Shown in pieces: positions 27,030 to 34,362 of a stretch of 64,000 nt of DNA. Each line of letters opens with the position of its first letter. The first letter of the stretch is position 1. A program made the position numbers and the translations under genes. Origin of the DNA: Geothrix oryzisoli (GTDB lineage Bacteria; Acidobacteriota; Holophagae; Holophagales; Holophagaceae); assembly GCF_022808865.1 (NCBI RefSeq), contig NZ_JAKZLB010000005.1, positions 1-64,000 on the forward strand. The letters run 5' to 3'. Below the pieces are notes generated by a model. That model had not been told where the DNA came from. It ran no database searches and saw nothing but the letters and a program-made list of their open reading frames with translations.

Positions 27030-28279
27030 GATGCTGCCGGCTTCAGCCGGGCAGCCAATTCACTCAAGGGCCAGCTCTCCTGCTCGCCCGTGGCCATGTG
27101 CCGGGCGGTGATGGTGCCGCCGTCCAGTTCGCCATCGCCGAGGATGAGCACGGTCTGGACGCCGGTGCGGTTGGCCGTGGCCATGGCCTTCTTGAGGGCC
27201 CCGCCCCGGGTCTCCAGCTGCACCGCCACGCCCACGTCCCAGAGGCCGCGCGCGAGTTTGAAGGCCTCGGTGGCGGCCCGCTCGCCCAGGGGGATGAGCA
27301 GGGCCGGAGCGACATGGGGCGCCTCGCCCCGCACCTGCTGCAGGACCATGGCCAGGCGGTCCAGGCCGATGGCCCAGCCGAAGGCCGGCACCTCGGGTCC
27401 GCCCAGCTGCTTGACCAGGCCGTCATAGCGCCCGCCGCCCAGCAGGGCGCTCTGGGCGCCGAGGTCGGAACTGAGCAGCTCGAAGGCGGTGCGGGTGTAG
27501 TAGTCCAGGCCGCGCACCAGCCGGGGGTTCTCCTCGAAGGGGATGGCCAGCTCCGTCAGCAGGGCCTTGAGGCGCGCATGGTGCTTCGCCGAGGCCTCGT
27601 CCAGGTAGTCGGTGATGACGGGATGCCCTTCCAAGGCCGCTTGGCAGCTTTCATTTTTGCAGTCCAAGACGCGCAGCGGATTGGACTCGATGCGCCGATG
27701 ACAGTCGGAGCAGAAACGGTCCTGGCGCTCCGCGAAGAAGGCCCGGAAGGCCTCGTAGAAGGCGGGGCGCGACTCGGGCGTGCCCACGCTGTTGATGGAG
27801 AAGACCATCTGCTTGAGGCCCAGTTCCTTCAGGAAGCTGTGGAGCATGAGGAGGCTCTCGGCCTCGCTTTCGGGGCTTGCCACGCCGAAGCTCTCGGCCC
27901 CGATCTGCCAGAACTGGCGGTAGCGGCCCGTCTGCATGCGCTCGTAGCGGAACTGCTGGCCGATGTAATAGAGCAGCACCGGATCGCTGGAGGCCAGCAG
28001 CTTGTGCTGGATGGCGGCCCGCACCACGCCTGCGGTGTTTTCGGGGCGCATCACCACCTGGCGGCCCCCCTTGTCCGTGAACTCGTACATCTCCTTGTTC
28101 ACGATGTCGGAGCTTTCGCCCACACTGCGCTTGAAGACGTCCAGTTCTTCCAGGATGGGGGTGCGGATCTCGCCGTAGCCGTGGCGGCCGAACACGCGGC
28201 GGGCGGTTTCTTCGATATGCTGGAACCAACGCAGCTCCGCCCCGAACAGATCCCGCATGCCTTTCACCGATTGGGCCAT
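27026..28279 (-). CDS. hisS: Histidyl-tRNA synthetase
   Basis: A 417-residue class II synthetase, normal length. Seen: G-M-R-D-L-F-G near the N-terminus, motif 1 (G-Y-G-E-I-R-T-P-I-L-E), motif 2 (R-P-E-N-T-A-G ... Q-F-R-Y-E-R), the histidine-binding L-V-R-G-L-D-Y-Y-T-R-T-A-F-E, motif 3 (G-G-G-R-Y-D-G-L ... G-W-A-I-G-L-D-R-L), and a C-terminal anticodon-binding domain. ATG 28279 has AGGAG eight bases upstream. Its start codon overlaps that of the divergent amidase in the tetramer CATG, and its stop codon overlaps that of the convergent TPR gene in CTAG. Confidence 0.96.
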   Translation of the reverse strand: MAQSVKGMRDLFGAELRWFQHIEETARRVFGRHGYGEIRTPILEELDVFKRSVGESSDIVNKEMYEFTDKGGRQVVMRPENTAGVVRAAIQHKLLASSDPVLLYYIGQQFRYERMQTGRYRQFWQIGAESFGVASPESEAESLLMLHSFLKELGLKQMVFSINSVGTPESRPAFYEAFRAFFAERQDRFCSDCHRRIESNPLRVLDCKNESCQAALEGHPVITDYLDEASAKHHARLKALLTELAIPFEENPRLVRGLDYYTRTAFELLSSDLGAQSALLGGGRYDGLVKQLGGPEVPAFGWAIGLDRLAMVLQQVRGEAPHVAPALLIPLGERAATEAFKLARGLWDVGVAVQLETRGGALKKAMATANRTGVQTVLILGDGELDGGTITARHMATGEQESWPLSELAARLKPAAS

Positions 28280-29063
28280 GATCCGACTCCTGAGCCTTCC
28301 GCTCACCTTCAGCCTACTGTCTTGGGCCCAGACTCCCAAACCCACCGGTCCCCCGGTCCACCCGCCGCGCCTGAAGGTCATGGTCGACCCCGGCCACGGC
28401 GGGGATGACGGTGGCGCCAAAGGTCCCAAGGGCCTGAAGGAGAAGGCCGCCGCCCTGGAGATCGGCCAGGCCGTGGCCGCCAAGCTGGAAGCCGCCGGGT
28501 TCGAGGCGGTCTTCACCCGGGATGACGACACCTTCATCCCCCTCTGGGACCGGGCCCGGGCTGCCAATGCCCAGGGGGCCGACCTCTTCATCAGCCTCCA
28601 CCTGAACGCCGCCCGGACGCGCGCCGCCCGGGGATCCGAGGTCTACTTCCTGAGCCTGGGCAAGGGGGACGACGACGAGGTGGTGGCCGCCGAGAACGCC
28701 GGCGCCGGGGCCGCCCCGGCCAGCGCCGACAGCGTGGTGGCGAGCATCCTCGACGACCTGGCGCAGAAGGCCTTCCTCCAGGATTCCGAGCGTCTGGCGG
28801 TGGCGATCCAGGGCCAGCTGAACCGGCTGGCGGGCATCAAGGAACGGGGTGTCAAGCAGGCCCCCTTCATCGTCCTGCGGGGCGCGGCCATGCCCGCCGT
28901 CCTCGTGGAGGTGGCCTTCATCTCCAACCCCAAGGAGGAGGCCAAGCTCAAGGACGCCGCCTTCCGCGCGAAAGTGGCCGACGCCATCACCCGCGGTGTC
29001 CGCCGCTACTTCGCCGAGGCCAACGGCAGCGTGCGGCGGAGAACCGTGGCCGGGCCAAGCTGA
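28278..29063 (+). CDS. N-acetylmuramoyl-L-alanine amidase (Amidase_3)
   Basis: A 261-residue exported zinc amidase that cleaves the bond between MurNAc and the stem peptide. A signal peptide (MIRLLSLPLTFSLLSWAQ) precedes a Pro-rich linker and the catalytic domain. Zinc and catalytic residues are visible: His in V-D-P-G-H-G-G-D-D-G-G, Glu in L-K-E-K-x3-L-E-I, His in F-I-S-L-H-L-N-A, and Glu in V-E-V-A-F-I-S-N. There is no AMIN or LysM domain. The start is ATG 28278, without a recognisable ribosome-binding site; an in-frame ATG at 28257 would put charged residues before the signal. Confidence 0.92.
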   Translation: MIRLLSLPLTFSLLSWAQTPKPTGPPVHPPRLKVMVDPGHGGDDGGAKGPKGLKEKAAALEIGQAVAAKLEAAGFEAVFTRDDDTFIPLWDRARAANAQGADLFISLHLNAARTRAARGSEVYFLSLGKGDDDEVVAAENAGAGAAPASADSVVASILDDLAQKAFLQDSERLAVAIQGQLNRLAGIKERGVKQAPFIVLRGAAMPAVLVEVAFISNPKEEAKLKDAAFRAKVADAITRGVRRYFAEANGSVRRRTVAGPS

Positions 29064-29070
29064 GGGGGCC

Positions 29071-29090
29071 TTGGCCTCCGAAGCCAAAGG
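29071..29090 (+). repeat. 20-base copy of the tRNA-Arg anticodon arm
   Basis: These 20 bases, TTGGCCTCCGAAGCCAAAGG, are identical to positions 29187-29206 of the intact tRNA-Arg(CCG), i.e. the anticodon stem-loop plus three bases. The copy begins seven bases after the amidase stop and lies 116 bases upstream of the original. Such a copy is what an integration or recombination event at the anticodon arm leaves, but no integrase gene is present. Confidence 0.7.
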
Positions 29091-29119
29091 CCGCCCGCCG
29101 CAGGTTCGGCGCGTCAACC

Positions 29120-29148
29120 TTGAATGAAAAGCCGATCGAAGCCATGAT
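29120..29148 (+). promoter_or_regulatory. Promoter of tRNA-Arg
   Basis: TTGAAT (29120-29125), a 17-base spacer and CATGAT (29143-29148), each four of six to the sigma-70 consensus. The predicted start is about five bases before the mature 5' end of the tRNA. Confidence 0.5.
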
Positions 29149-29159
29149 GAGAGGTCGTA

Positions 29160-29236
29160 GTACCCGTAGCTCAGTTGGATAGAGCGTTGGCCTCCGAAGC
29201 CAAAGGTCGCTGGTTCGATTCCAGTCGGGTGCACCA
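29160..29236 (+). tRNA. tRNA-Arg (anticodon CCG)
   Basis: A 77-base tRNA with encoded CCA. The acceptor stem GTACCCG pairs with CGGGTGC, discriminator A. The D arm is GCTC...GAGC. The anticodon stem TTGGC/GCCAA closes the seven-base loop CTCCGAA, giving anticodon CCG, which reads the arginine codon CGG, a common codon in this GC-rich DNA. The T arm contains TTCGATT. All stems pair, with one G-T each in the acceptor and T stems. Confidence 0.95.
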
Positions 29237-29273
29237 ACAAAGCCAGGGGGGCCAGCGGCCCCCCTGGCTTTGT
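29237..29273 (+). terminator. Hairpin directly after tRNA-Arg
   Basis: A perfect 17-bp stem with a three-base AGC loop begins at the base after the tRNA CCA. There is no T-tract beyond a TTTGT inside the stem, so it may act as a terminator or as a 3'-processing signal. Confidence 0.7.
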
Positions 29274-29557
29274 GGATGGTTTCTGGGATCGAACCAGCGA
29301 GTGGGATCGCGGAGACAGCCCAGTGGGCTGTCGGAAGCGAGACCGGGGATGGCGCAGCCAGACCAGTTCGATTTCCGATCGGGCTAGCCCCCCTCTGCTT
29401 TGTTCCGGCCCCCTGGCTTCCAGCCGGCGAGTGGGGATCGCCCAGGTTTTTCCGGGTCGCGGCGGGGCCCTCCGCTGGGCGCCACGGGGTGGCGGTCAGA
29501 CCAGACTCCCTGTGCTCCGATTCCCTTGAGTCAAAAGGATTTTTCAAGCCCCCGGCC
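29274..29557. other. Non-coding stretch with tRNA-like fragments
   Basis: No credible gene. It holds a near copy of the reverse complement of the tRNA T arm (GATCGAACCAGCGA, inside 29286-29301), an 8-bp hairpin GACAGCCC-AGT-GGGCTGTC near 29314-29332, and a decayed direct T-arm-like piece (GTTCGATTTCC at 29366-29376, followed by TCGGG). The two T-arm-like pieces are in opposite orientation and could pair, forming a long imperfect hairpin of about 90 bases. A further near-repeat, GCGAGTGGGATCGC at 29297-29310, recurs with one extra G at 29427-29441. Confidence 0.5.
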
Positions 29558-29586
29558 TTGACGGCCATCAATTTGCGAGGCACAAT
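29558..29586 (+). promoter_or_regulatory. Promoter of the padR operon
   Basis: TTGACG (29558-29563), 17-base spacer, CACAAT (29581-29586): five and four of six to the sigma-70 consensus. The start would be about 20 bases before the GTG of padR. Confidence 0.55.
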
Positions 29587-29611
29587 AAGCCTGCCTAACC
29601 CGGAGGACCCT

Positions 29612-29938
29612 GTGGATCGTGAACTGCTGAAGGGCAGCACTCCCCTGCTGCTGCTGTCGCTGCTCTGCGAGGGGCCCATGTACGGCTACCAGATCATCGA
29701 GACGGTCCGCCAGCGTACCGGTGGCACGTACACCTTGAAGGAGGGGGCCCTCTACCCGGCCCTCCACAAGCTGGAAGCCACGGAATTCATCGCCTCCTAC
29801 TGGGAAACCCAGGAGAACGGCCGGGAGCGCCGCTACTACGCCATCCAGCCCGCCGGGCAGGCCTTTTTGACCGCGAAGAAGAAGGAGTGGAACCAGTTCG
29901 TGGACATGGTCCAGGCCTTCGTCGGGCCCAGGGCCTGA
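29612..29938 (+). CDS. PadR-family transcriptional regulator
   Basis: A 108-residue PadR winged-helix protein of the short subfamily. Seen: L-L-L-L-S-L-L-C-E-G-P-M-Y-G-Y-Q-I-I-E-T-V, L-K-E-G-A-L-Y-P-A-L-H-K-L-E (recognition helix) and R-E-R-R-Y-Y-A-I-Q-P-A-G (wing). The start is GTG 29612, with GGAGG five bases upstream; the upstream in-frame ATG lies in the tRNA-flanking repeats and has no support. The next gene follows 13 bases after its stop and is a typical PadR partner, so this PadR probably controls its own operon. Confidence 0.9.
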   Translation: MDRELLKGSTPLLLLSLLCEGPMYGYQIIETVRQRTGGTYTLKEGALYPALHKLEATEFIASYWETQENGRERRYYAIQPAGQAFLTAKKKEWNQFVDMVQAFVGPRA

Positions 29939-29951
29939 GGATTTTCCGTCC

Positions 29952-30710
29952 ATGTCCCGGGCCCTCGACGGCTACCTCTCCCAAGTGGCTGCCGGCCTGG
30001 GGGGCGTGTCCCGACGGCGGAGGTTCATGCTGCTGCGGGAACTGGAGGCCCACCTTCTGGATGAGGCTGACGCCAGGGGACTAGAGGGCGAGTCCGCCAT
30101 GGCGGCCCTGCTTGCGGAAAAGGAACGCCCGGGCCGGCTGGCGCAAGAGCTGGCCGCAGGGGAGGGGCAGGATGCCAACCACCGTGGCGGCACGGCCCTG
30201 GCCGCTGGCATGATCATCGGCGTGGCCACGGGGAGCCACATGTGGTTCGAAGGCTGGCGCTGGTATATCTGCGTGGCTTTTGCGGCGGCCCAGGGCCTGG
30301 CCGTGGGGGCCGGCTACTTCTGGGCCCGGCGGCACTGGCTGCGGCTGGACCCCTGGGCGAGGACGGTCGTGGCCGTCCTGCTCACCTCCCTGCTGTCCAT
30401 TCCCCTCGGATTCACCACCGCCCATGGGTTCAAGCCGACCCGGCTGTTCTACGGGGCCTACACCGGCTTCCTCCTGGAACGCCACAGCCAGGAGCGCCCT
30501 CTCTGGCAGACCCTCCTCGAGCCGGTCCTCTTCACGGCCTTCATGTTCGCCGTCGAGACCGGCTTCCTGGGCCGGATCCGCTTCCAGTGGTGGCAGGTGC
30601 CCCTGGAGCTGAGCTTCAACGCCACCCTGCTGGTCAGCGTGATGCTGGCGTTGAAGCTGCGCCGCGTTCTGGCCGAGCGCTGGGTGCTGATGCCCCAGGA
30701 ACAGGGGTGA
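29952..30710 (+). CDS. PadR-associated membrane protein with HAAS-like N-terminus
   Basis: A 252-residue protein. The first 75 residues (Y-L-S-Q-V-A-A-G-L ... R-R-R-R-F-M-L-L-R-E-L-E-A-H-L-L-D-E-A) look like the alpha-helical HAAS/DUF1700-type domain that occurs next to PadR regulators, where it is thought to pass a signal from the membrane part. About five or six membrane spans follow (from G-G-T-A-L-A-A-G-M-I-I to the C-terminus). ATG 29952 is chosen for spacing after GAGG. The signal sensed is unknown. Confidence 0.7.
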   Translation: MSRALDGYLSQVAAGLGGVSRRRRFMLLRELEAHLLDEADARGLEGESAMAALLAEKERPGRLAQELAAGEGQDANHRGGTALAAGMIIGVATGSHMWFEGWRWYICVAFAAAQGLAVGAGYFWARRHWLRLDPWARTVVAVLLTSLLSIPLGFTTAHGFKPTRLFYGAYTGFLLERHSQERPLWQTLLEPVLFTAFMFAVETGFLGRIRFQWWQVPLELSFNATLLVSVMLALKLRRVLAERWVLMPQEQG

Positions 30711-30834
30711 GGCTCTCCCGGGGAATCCCCCTTGAGGAACAGGGGCTTTGGCGATAAGCTATTCGTCTTGCGTGGACAAGCCGCGTGCGTACACCCCGCC
30801 CATGGGGGCATCCGGTCGGTCCCAGGAGGAAGAG

Positions 30835-31083
30835 ATGAAGGAAAAGATCCACCCCGAGTTGCATGACGTGAAGGTGCACTGCGCCTGCGGCAACGAGTTC
30901 ATGACGCGCTCCACCAAGAAGGAGCTGCGCGTGGAAATCTGCTCCAACTGCCACCCGTTCTTCACGGGCAAACAGCGCCTGATGGACACCGAAGGCCGCG
31001 TGGAGAAGTTCAACAAGAAGTATGCGAAGAAGGAAGTCCCCGCTGCGGCCCCCGAGGCCGCTGCCGAGACCACCGAAGCCTAG
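30835..31083 (+). CDS. rpmE: Ribosomal protein bL31, zinc-binding type
   Basis: An 82-residue large-subunit protein. It starts M-K-E-K-I-H-P and has the two cysteine pairs of the zinc form (H-C-A-C-G and [11 protein letters not shown]). An Ala/Glu-rich tail of about 18 residues extends beyond the normal end. ATG 30835 has AGGAGGA upstream. A terminator follows the stop by about 15 bases, so it is largely monocistronic. Confidence 0.95.
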   Translation: MKEKIHPELHDVKVHCACGNEFMTRSTKKELRVEICSNCHPFFTGKQRLMDTEGRVEKFNKKYAKKEVPAAAPEAAAETTEA

Positions 31084-31098
31084 CTGTGTCATTCCGAG

Positions 31099-31133
31099 GG
31101 ACGGGCCGAGCATTCGGCCCGTCCTTTTTGTTT
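31099..31133 (+). terminator. Rho-independent terminator of rpmE
   Basis: Stem GGACGGGCCGA/TCGGCCCGTCC of 11 bp with a GCAT loop (31099-31124), followed by TTTTTGTTT. Confidence 0.92.
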
Positions 31134-31203
31134 GGCTGGTCGGCCGGTGATCGCCTCTTCCGGCCATCCGATGCTCCGACCATCTGATCATCCCGGAGGT
31201 TCC

Positions 31204-32277
31204 ATGCTCGACCAACTCGAAGCCGTCGAAGCCCGCTTCCAGGAAGTGGAGGCGCAGCTGCAGGATCCGGCTGTGGTGTCGGATCCCAAGCGCCTGCGTG
31301 AGCTGACCAAGCTCCGGGCCGAACTCGAGCCTGTGGTGCTGGCCTTCCAGGCTCAGCGCACGCGCCTGAAACAGCTGGAGGAGGCCGAGTCCATCCTGGG
31401 CGACAAGACCATGGATCCGGAACTCCGCGAGATGGCGGAAATGGAGATTCCCGACCTCAAGAAGGCCATCGCCGAGGGCGAGGCCGAGATCAAGCACCTG
31501 CTCATCCCCAAGGATCCGGCCGATGAGAAGAACGTGATCCTCGAAGTCCGCGCCGGTACTGGTGGAGAGGAGGCGGCGCTGTTCGCGGCGGAGTTGTTCC
31601 GCATGTACATCCGCTTCGCAGAGCGCCGGGGCTTCAAGGTGTCCGTGCTGGACGAAAGCGACGCGGATGCGGGAGGGCTCAAGGAGGCCACCGCCGAGAT
31701 CCAGGGCGATGGCGCCTACAGCCTCTTCCGTTTCGAGAGTGGCGTCCACCGGGTCCAGCGCGTGCCCAAGACCGAGACCCAGGGCCGCATCCACACCTCC
31801 GCGGCGACGGTGGCGGTCATGCCCGAGGCCGAGGAGGTGGACATCGAGATCCACCCGAAGGACCTGCGCATCGACACCTTCTGCTCCGGCGGCAAGGGCG
31901 GCCAGAGCGTGAACACCACCTATTCCGCCGTGCGCCTCACCCACCTGCCCACGAACACCGTGGTGAGCTGCCAGGACGAGCGGAGCCAGATCAAGAACAT
32001 GGCCAAGGCCATGACCGTGCTGCGCAGCCGGCTGCTCCAGAAGGCCCAGGACGAAGCCGACGCGGCCCACTCGGCGCTGCGCAAGTCCCAGGTGGGCAGC
32101 GGTGACCGCAGCGAGAAGATCCGCACCTACAACTTCCCCCAGGGCCGCGTCACCGATCACCGGGTGGGGGTGACCATCCACCAGATCGACAGCTTCATGA
32201 GCGGGCAGATCGAACCAATCATCGAACCGCTGAGGGCAGCGTTCGAGGCCGAGCGGCTGCAGGCGTTGGAAGCGTGA
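31204..32277 (+). CDS. prfA: Peptide chain release factor 1
   Basis: A 357-residue class I release factor that reads UAA and UAG. Seen: the codon-recognition loop R-V-P-K-T-E-T-Q-G-R-I-H-T-S (PxT tripeptide, here PKT), the catalytic G-G-Q in G-G-K-G-G-Q-S-V-N-T-T, the Q-D-E-R-S-Q block, and R-T-Y-N-F-P-Q-G-R-V-T-D-H-R. ATG 31204 has GGAGG five bases upstream. No prmC methyltransferase gene follows; a terminator comes next. Confidence 0.96.
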   Translation: MLDQLEAVEARFQEVEAQLQDPAVVSDPKRLRELTKLRAELEPVVLAFQAQRTRLKQLEEAESILGDKTMDPELREMAEMEIPDLKKAIAEGEAEIKHLLIPKDPADEKNVILEVRAGTGGEEAALFAAELFRMYIRFAERRGFKVSVLDESDADAGGLKEATAEIQGDGAYSLFRFESGVHRVQRVPKTETQGRIHTSAATVAVMPEAEEVDIEIHPKDLRIDTFCSGGKGGQSVNTTYSAVRLTHLPTNTVVSCQDERSQIKNMAKAMTVLRSRLLQKAQDEADAAHSALRKSQVGSGDRSEKIRTYNFPQGRVTDHRVGVTIHQIDSFMSGQIEPIIEPLRAAFEAERLQALEA

Positions 32278-32281
32278 GGCG

Positions 32282-32378
32282 GGCTGTCAGCCATCAGCTG
32301 TCAGCTCTCGGTAAAAGCAAAGAAGCGGGAGGCACGCCTCCCGCTTCTTTTTTGTCTGACAGCTGATAGCTGACAGCC
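32282..32378. repeat. Nested inverted repeat around the prfA terminator
   Basis: An outer inverted repeat of 22 bases (32282-32303 and 32357-32378, one mismatch; core CAGCTGTCA) encloses the inner terminator hairpin. The outer arms are built of short alternating pieces of the type CTGTCAGC and ATCAGCTG. It is the kind of mobile-looking intergenic palindrome found in many copies in some genomes; only one is seen here. Confidence 0.7.
32318..32353. terminator. Bidirectional terminator between prfA and the lipoprotein gene
   Basis: The stem GAAGCGGGAGG/CCTCCCGCTTC with a CACG loop (32322-32347) is flanked by AAA on the left and TTTTTT on the right, so it can end both the plus-strand prfA transcript and the minus-strand lipoprotein transcript. 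Confidence 0.88.
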
Positions 32379-32383
32379 AAACG

Positions 32384-33226
32384 CTACTTCTTCAGCGTCA
32401 CCCGCTCGGGGCTGGTCAGGCTGAAGGCCACGGGCTTGTTGGCGGGGATGCGGATGACGGTGTCGGCGGTGCCGGCGGCCACCGCGGTGCCGGCGGCGGC
32501 GCCAAGGGCCGCGCCGCCGAGGGCGTGGTCACCCTGGTTCTTCTTGTCGGACAGGAGGCCGACCAGCGCGCCAAGGGCCGCGCCGCCGCCGATGTACTTG
32601 GCGTTGCGCTCGCCCCTGGCCGTCGCCACCACCACGTGGGTATCCGTGTCGATGCCGACGCCGGCGATCTCGGTGAGCCGGATGCCCAGGGCCCCCTTGC
32701 CGTTGCTCAGGCGGCCCGCGGCGGCGCTCTGGGTCACCACGCCCCGGGCGGAGCTGCCGGCGCTCCACACCAGCTTCCCGTCCACGACGACATCGCTGGC
32801 GAGGGAGCCTTCCCAGGCATCACCGGCCTGATCCTTGTCGGTGGCCAGGTCGCGGGTCAGGGCGATCTCCAGCTTGGTGCCGGTGGGCACCTCCACCACC
32901 ACGGGCTTGGGGGCCTCCTTGGCGACGGGGGCGGCGGCCAGGACGGCGGCTTCCTGCTTCTTGGCCTCGGCCCGCTTCTTCGCGTCGGCCACCTGGCGCT
33001 CCAGGGCCTTCACCTGGGACTTGGTGACCTGCTTGACGGTCTCGGCGTCCTCACCGGTGACCTTGCCGGACTTGGCTTCGGCCAGCTGCTGTTCGAGTTG
33101 GGCAACTTTGGCCTCCGCGGCCTTCGCGGCCTCGTCGGCCTGGATGGCAGCCTCGCTCTTGCGGTTGCACGCAAAGCTCAGGATGAGCGCTGCGGCGAGG
33201 GAAAGGCGGGTCAGGGCGGTGCGCAT
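32384..33226 (-). CDS. Coiled-coil lipoprotein with glycine-zipper-like C-terminus
   Basis: A 280-residue lipoprotein. The signal ends in a lipobox (L-S-F-A-C, Cys20). Residues about 25-100 form an Ala/Glu/Lys-rich coiled coil, followed by a folded part with V-P-x-G-T-K-L-E-I-A-L-T-R-D-L and a Gly/Ala-rich stretch (G-G-G-A-A-L-G-A-L-V-G-L-L, A-L-G-G-A-A-L-G-A-A-A-G-T-A-V-A-A-G) like a glycine zipper. The arrangement resembles envelope lipoproteins of unknown role. ATG 33226 has GGAGG upstream. It is divergent from hrcA, with only 52 AT-richer bases between them. Confidence 0.72.
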   Translation of the reverse strand: MRTALTRLSLAAALILSFACNRKSEAAIQADEAAKAAEAKVAQLEQQLAEAKSGKVTGEDAETVKQVTKSQVKALERQVADAKKRAEAKKQEAAVLAAAPVAKEAPKPVVVEVPTGTKLEIALTRDLATDKDQAGDAWEGSLASDVVVDGKLVWSAGSSARGVVTQSAAAGRLSNGKGALGIRLTEIAGVGIDTDTHVVVATARGERNAKYIGGGAALGALVGLLSDKKNQGDHALGGAALGAAAGTAVAAGTADTVIRIPANKPVAFSLTSPERVTLKK

Positions 33227-33278
33227 GGGACCTCCGGATCGGGGGTATATAGTATGACAGTCCGGCAAAGTTCACCCC

Positions 33279-34328
33279 ATGGCCACTCCCAACCTCAATC
33301 CCCGCGGCGAGTCCGTGCTCCGCACCCTCATCGAGGCCTACCTCGAGGCGGGGGAGCCGGTGGGGTCGCGCCTGCTGGCCAAGCGGTTCCCAGAGCCCCT
33401 TTCCAGCGCCACGATCCGGAACGTGCTGTCGGACCTGGAGGACGAGTCCATGGTGGCCCAGCCGCATACCTCTGCGGGGCGCGTGCCGACGGAGCGGGCC
33501 TACCGCTACTACGTGGACCGCTGGCTGAAGGCGCAAGCTCCGGATCCCGAGCTGGAGGGCCGCCTTTCCGCAGCCCTGGAGGGCCTGGATCTGGACCCTG
33601 AATCCTGGGCGCGCCATGCCAGCCGGACGCTGGCCGAGGTGATGGGCGGAGTTTGCGTCGCCCTGCCTCTGCCCCTGACGCAGAGCCGCCTGGTGCGCCT
33701 GGAATTCGTGCCGGTCGGTCCCGGCCGTCTCGTGGCGATCTGGGTGGGGAGCCTGGGCGAGGTGGACCACCGCCTCATGGACAACCCCTGGAACTATGCC
33801 GACACCGTCCTCACGGAGCTGGGGAACTATGCCACAGCCCAGTTCGCGGGCCTCACCCTGGCGGACATGCGGACCCGCCTCCTGGATGCCCTCAGGGCCG
33901 GAGCCGAGGAGGGCGAGACCCTGCGGACCCGGCTTCAGGAGCTGGCCTCCCGCTGGCCCGAGGACGGGCCGGCCGGGGACCCCCCGGTGCTGGTCTCCGG
34001 CCTGGGTCGACTGGGTGGGCTCCCCGAGTTCGAGGATGTGGCCCGGTTCCGGGGCCTGGTGGCGGCCTTCGAGGAACGCGGCCGCCTGGCCCGCCTGCTC
34101 AACGCCTTTGCGGATCGCGCCTCGCAGGACATCCAGCTGCTGCTGGGTTCGGAGAACCCCTACCTGGACGGCTGGCCCCTGGCCACGGCGGTCCGCACCG
34201 TGGGACTCGGCCCCGCCGGCTACGTGACTTTCGCCCTGGTGGGACCGCTCCGCATGGACTACGGCCGGGTGATGGGCGGCCTGCGCTGGTGGTCCCGGCA
34301 GATCCAGCGGCGCCAGGGCGGTTCCTGA
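33279..34328 (+). CDS. hrcA: Heat-inducible transcription repressor HrcA
   Basis: A 349-residue repressor of class I heat-shock genes. The N-terminal winged helix reads L-I-E-A-Y-L-E-A-G-E-P-V-G-S-R-L-L and L-S-S-A-T-I-R-N-V-L-S-D-L-E, followed by H-T-S-A-G-R-V-P-T-E-R-A-Y-R-Y-Y-V-D; all are diagnostic. A GAF-like inserted domain and the C-terminal dimer region follow. First gene of hrcA-grpE-dnaK-dnaJ. No CIRCE operator (TTAGCACTC-N9-GAGTGCTAA) is visible in the 52 bases upstream or elsewhere in the operon. Confidence 0.95.
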   Translation: MATPNLNPRGESVLRTLIEAYLEAGEPVGSRLLAKRFPEPLSSATIRNVLSDLEDESMVAQPHTSAGRVPTERAYRYYVDRWLKAQAPDPELEGRLSAALEGLDLDPESWARHASRTLAEVMGGVCVALPLPLTQSRLVRLEFVPVGPGRLVAIWVGSLGEVDHRLMDNPWNYADTVLTELGNYATAQFAGLTLADMRTRLLDALRAGAEEGETLRTRLQELASRWPEDGPAGDPPVLVSGLGRLGGLPEFEDVARFRGLVAAFEERGRLARLLNAFADRASQDIQLLLGSENPYLDGWPLATAVRTVGLGPAGYVTFALVGPLRMDYGRVMGGLRWWSRQIQRRQGGS

Positions 34329-34362
34329 CGGCCTGGGGCCCGGACTTGCGTATACTGCTGCG

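Noticed and set aside
29286-29376. A second, intact tRNA gene after tRNA-Arg
   Set aside because: Only T-arm-like pieces are present; no acceptor, D or anticodon arm can be paired.
33227-33278. CIRCE operator expected before hrcA
   Set aside because: The 52-base gap was read on both strands and has no TTAGCACTC/GAGTGCTAA-like repeat.
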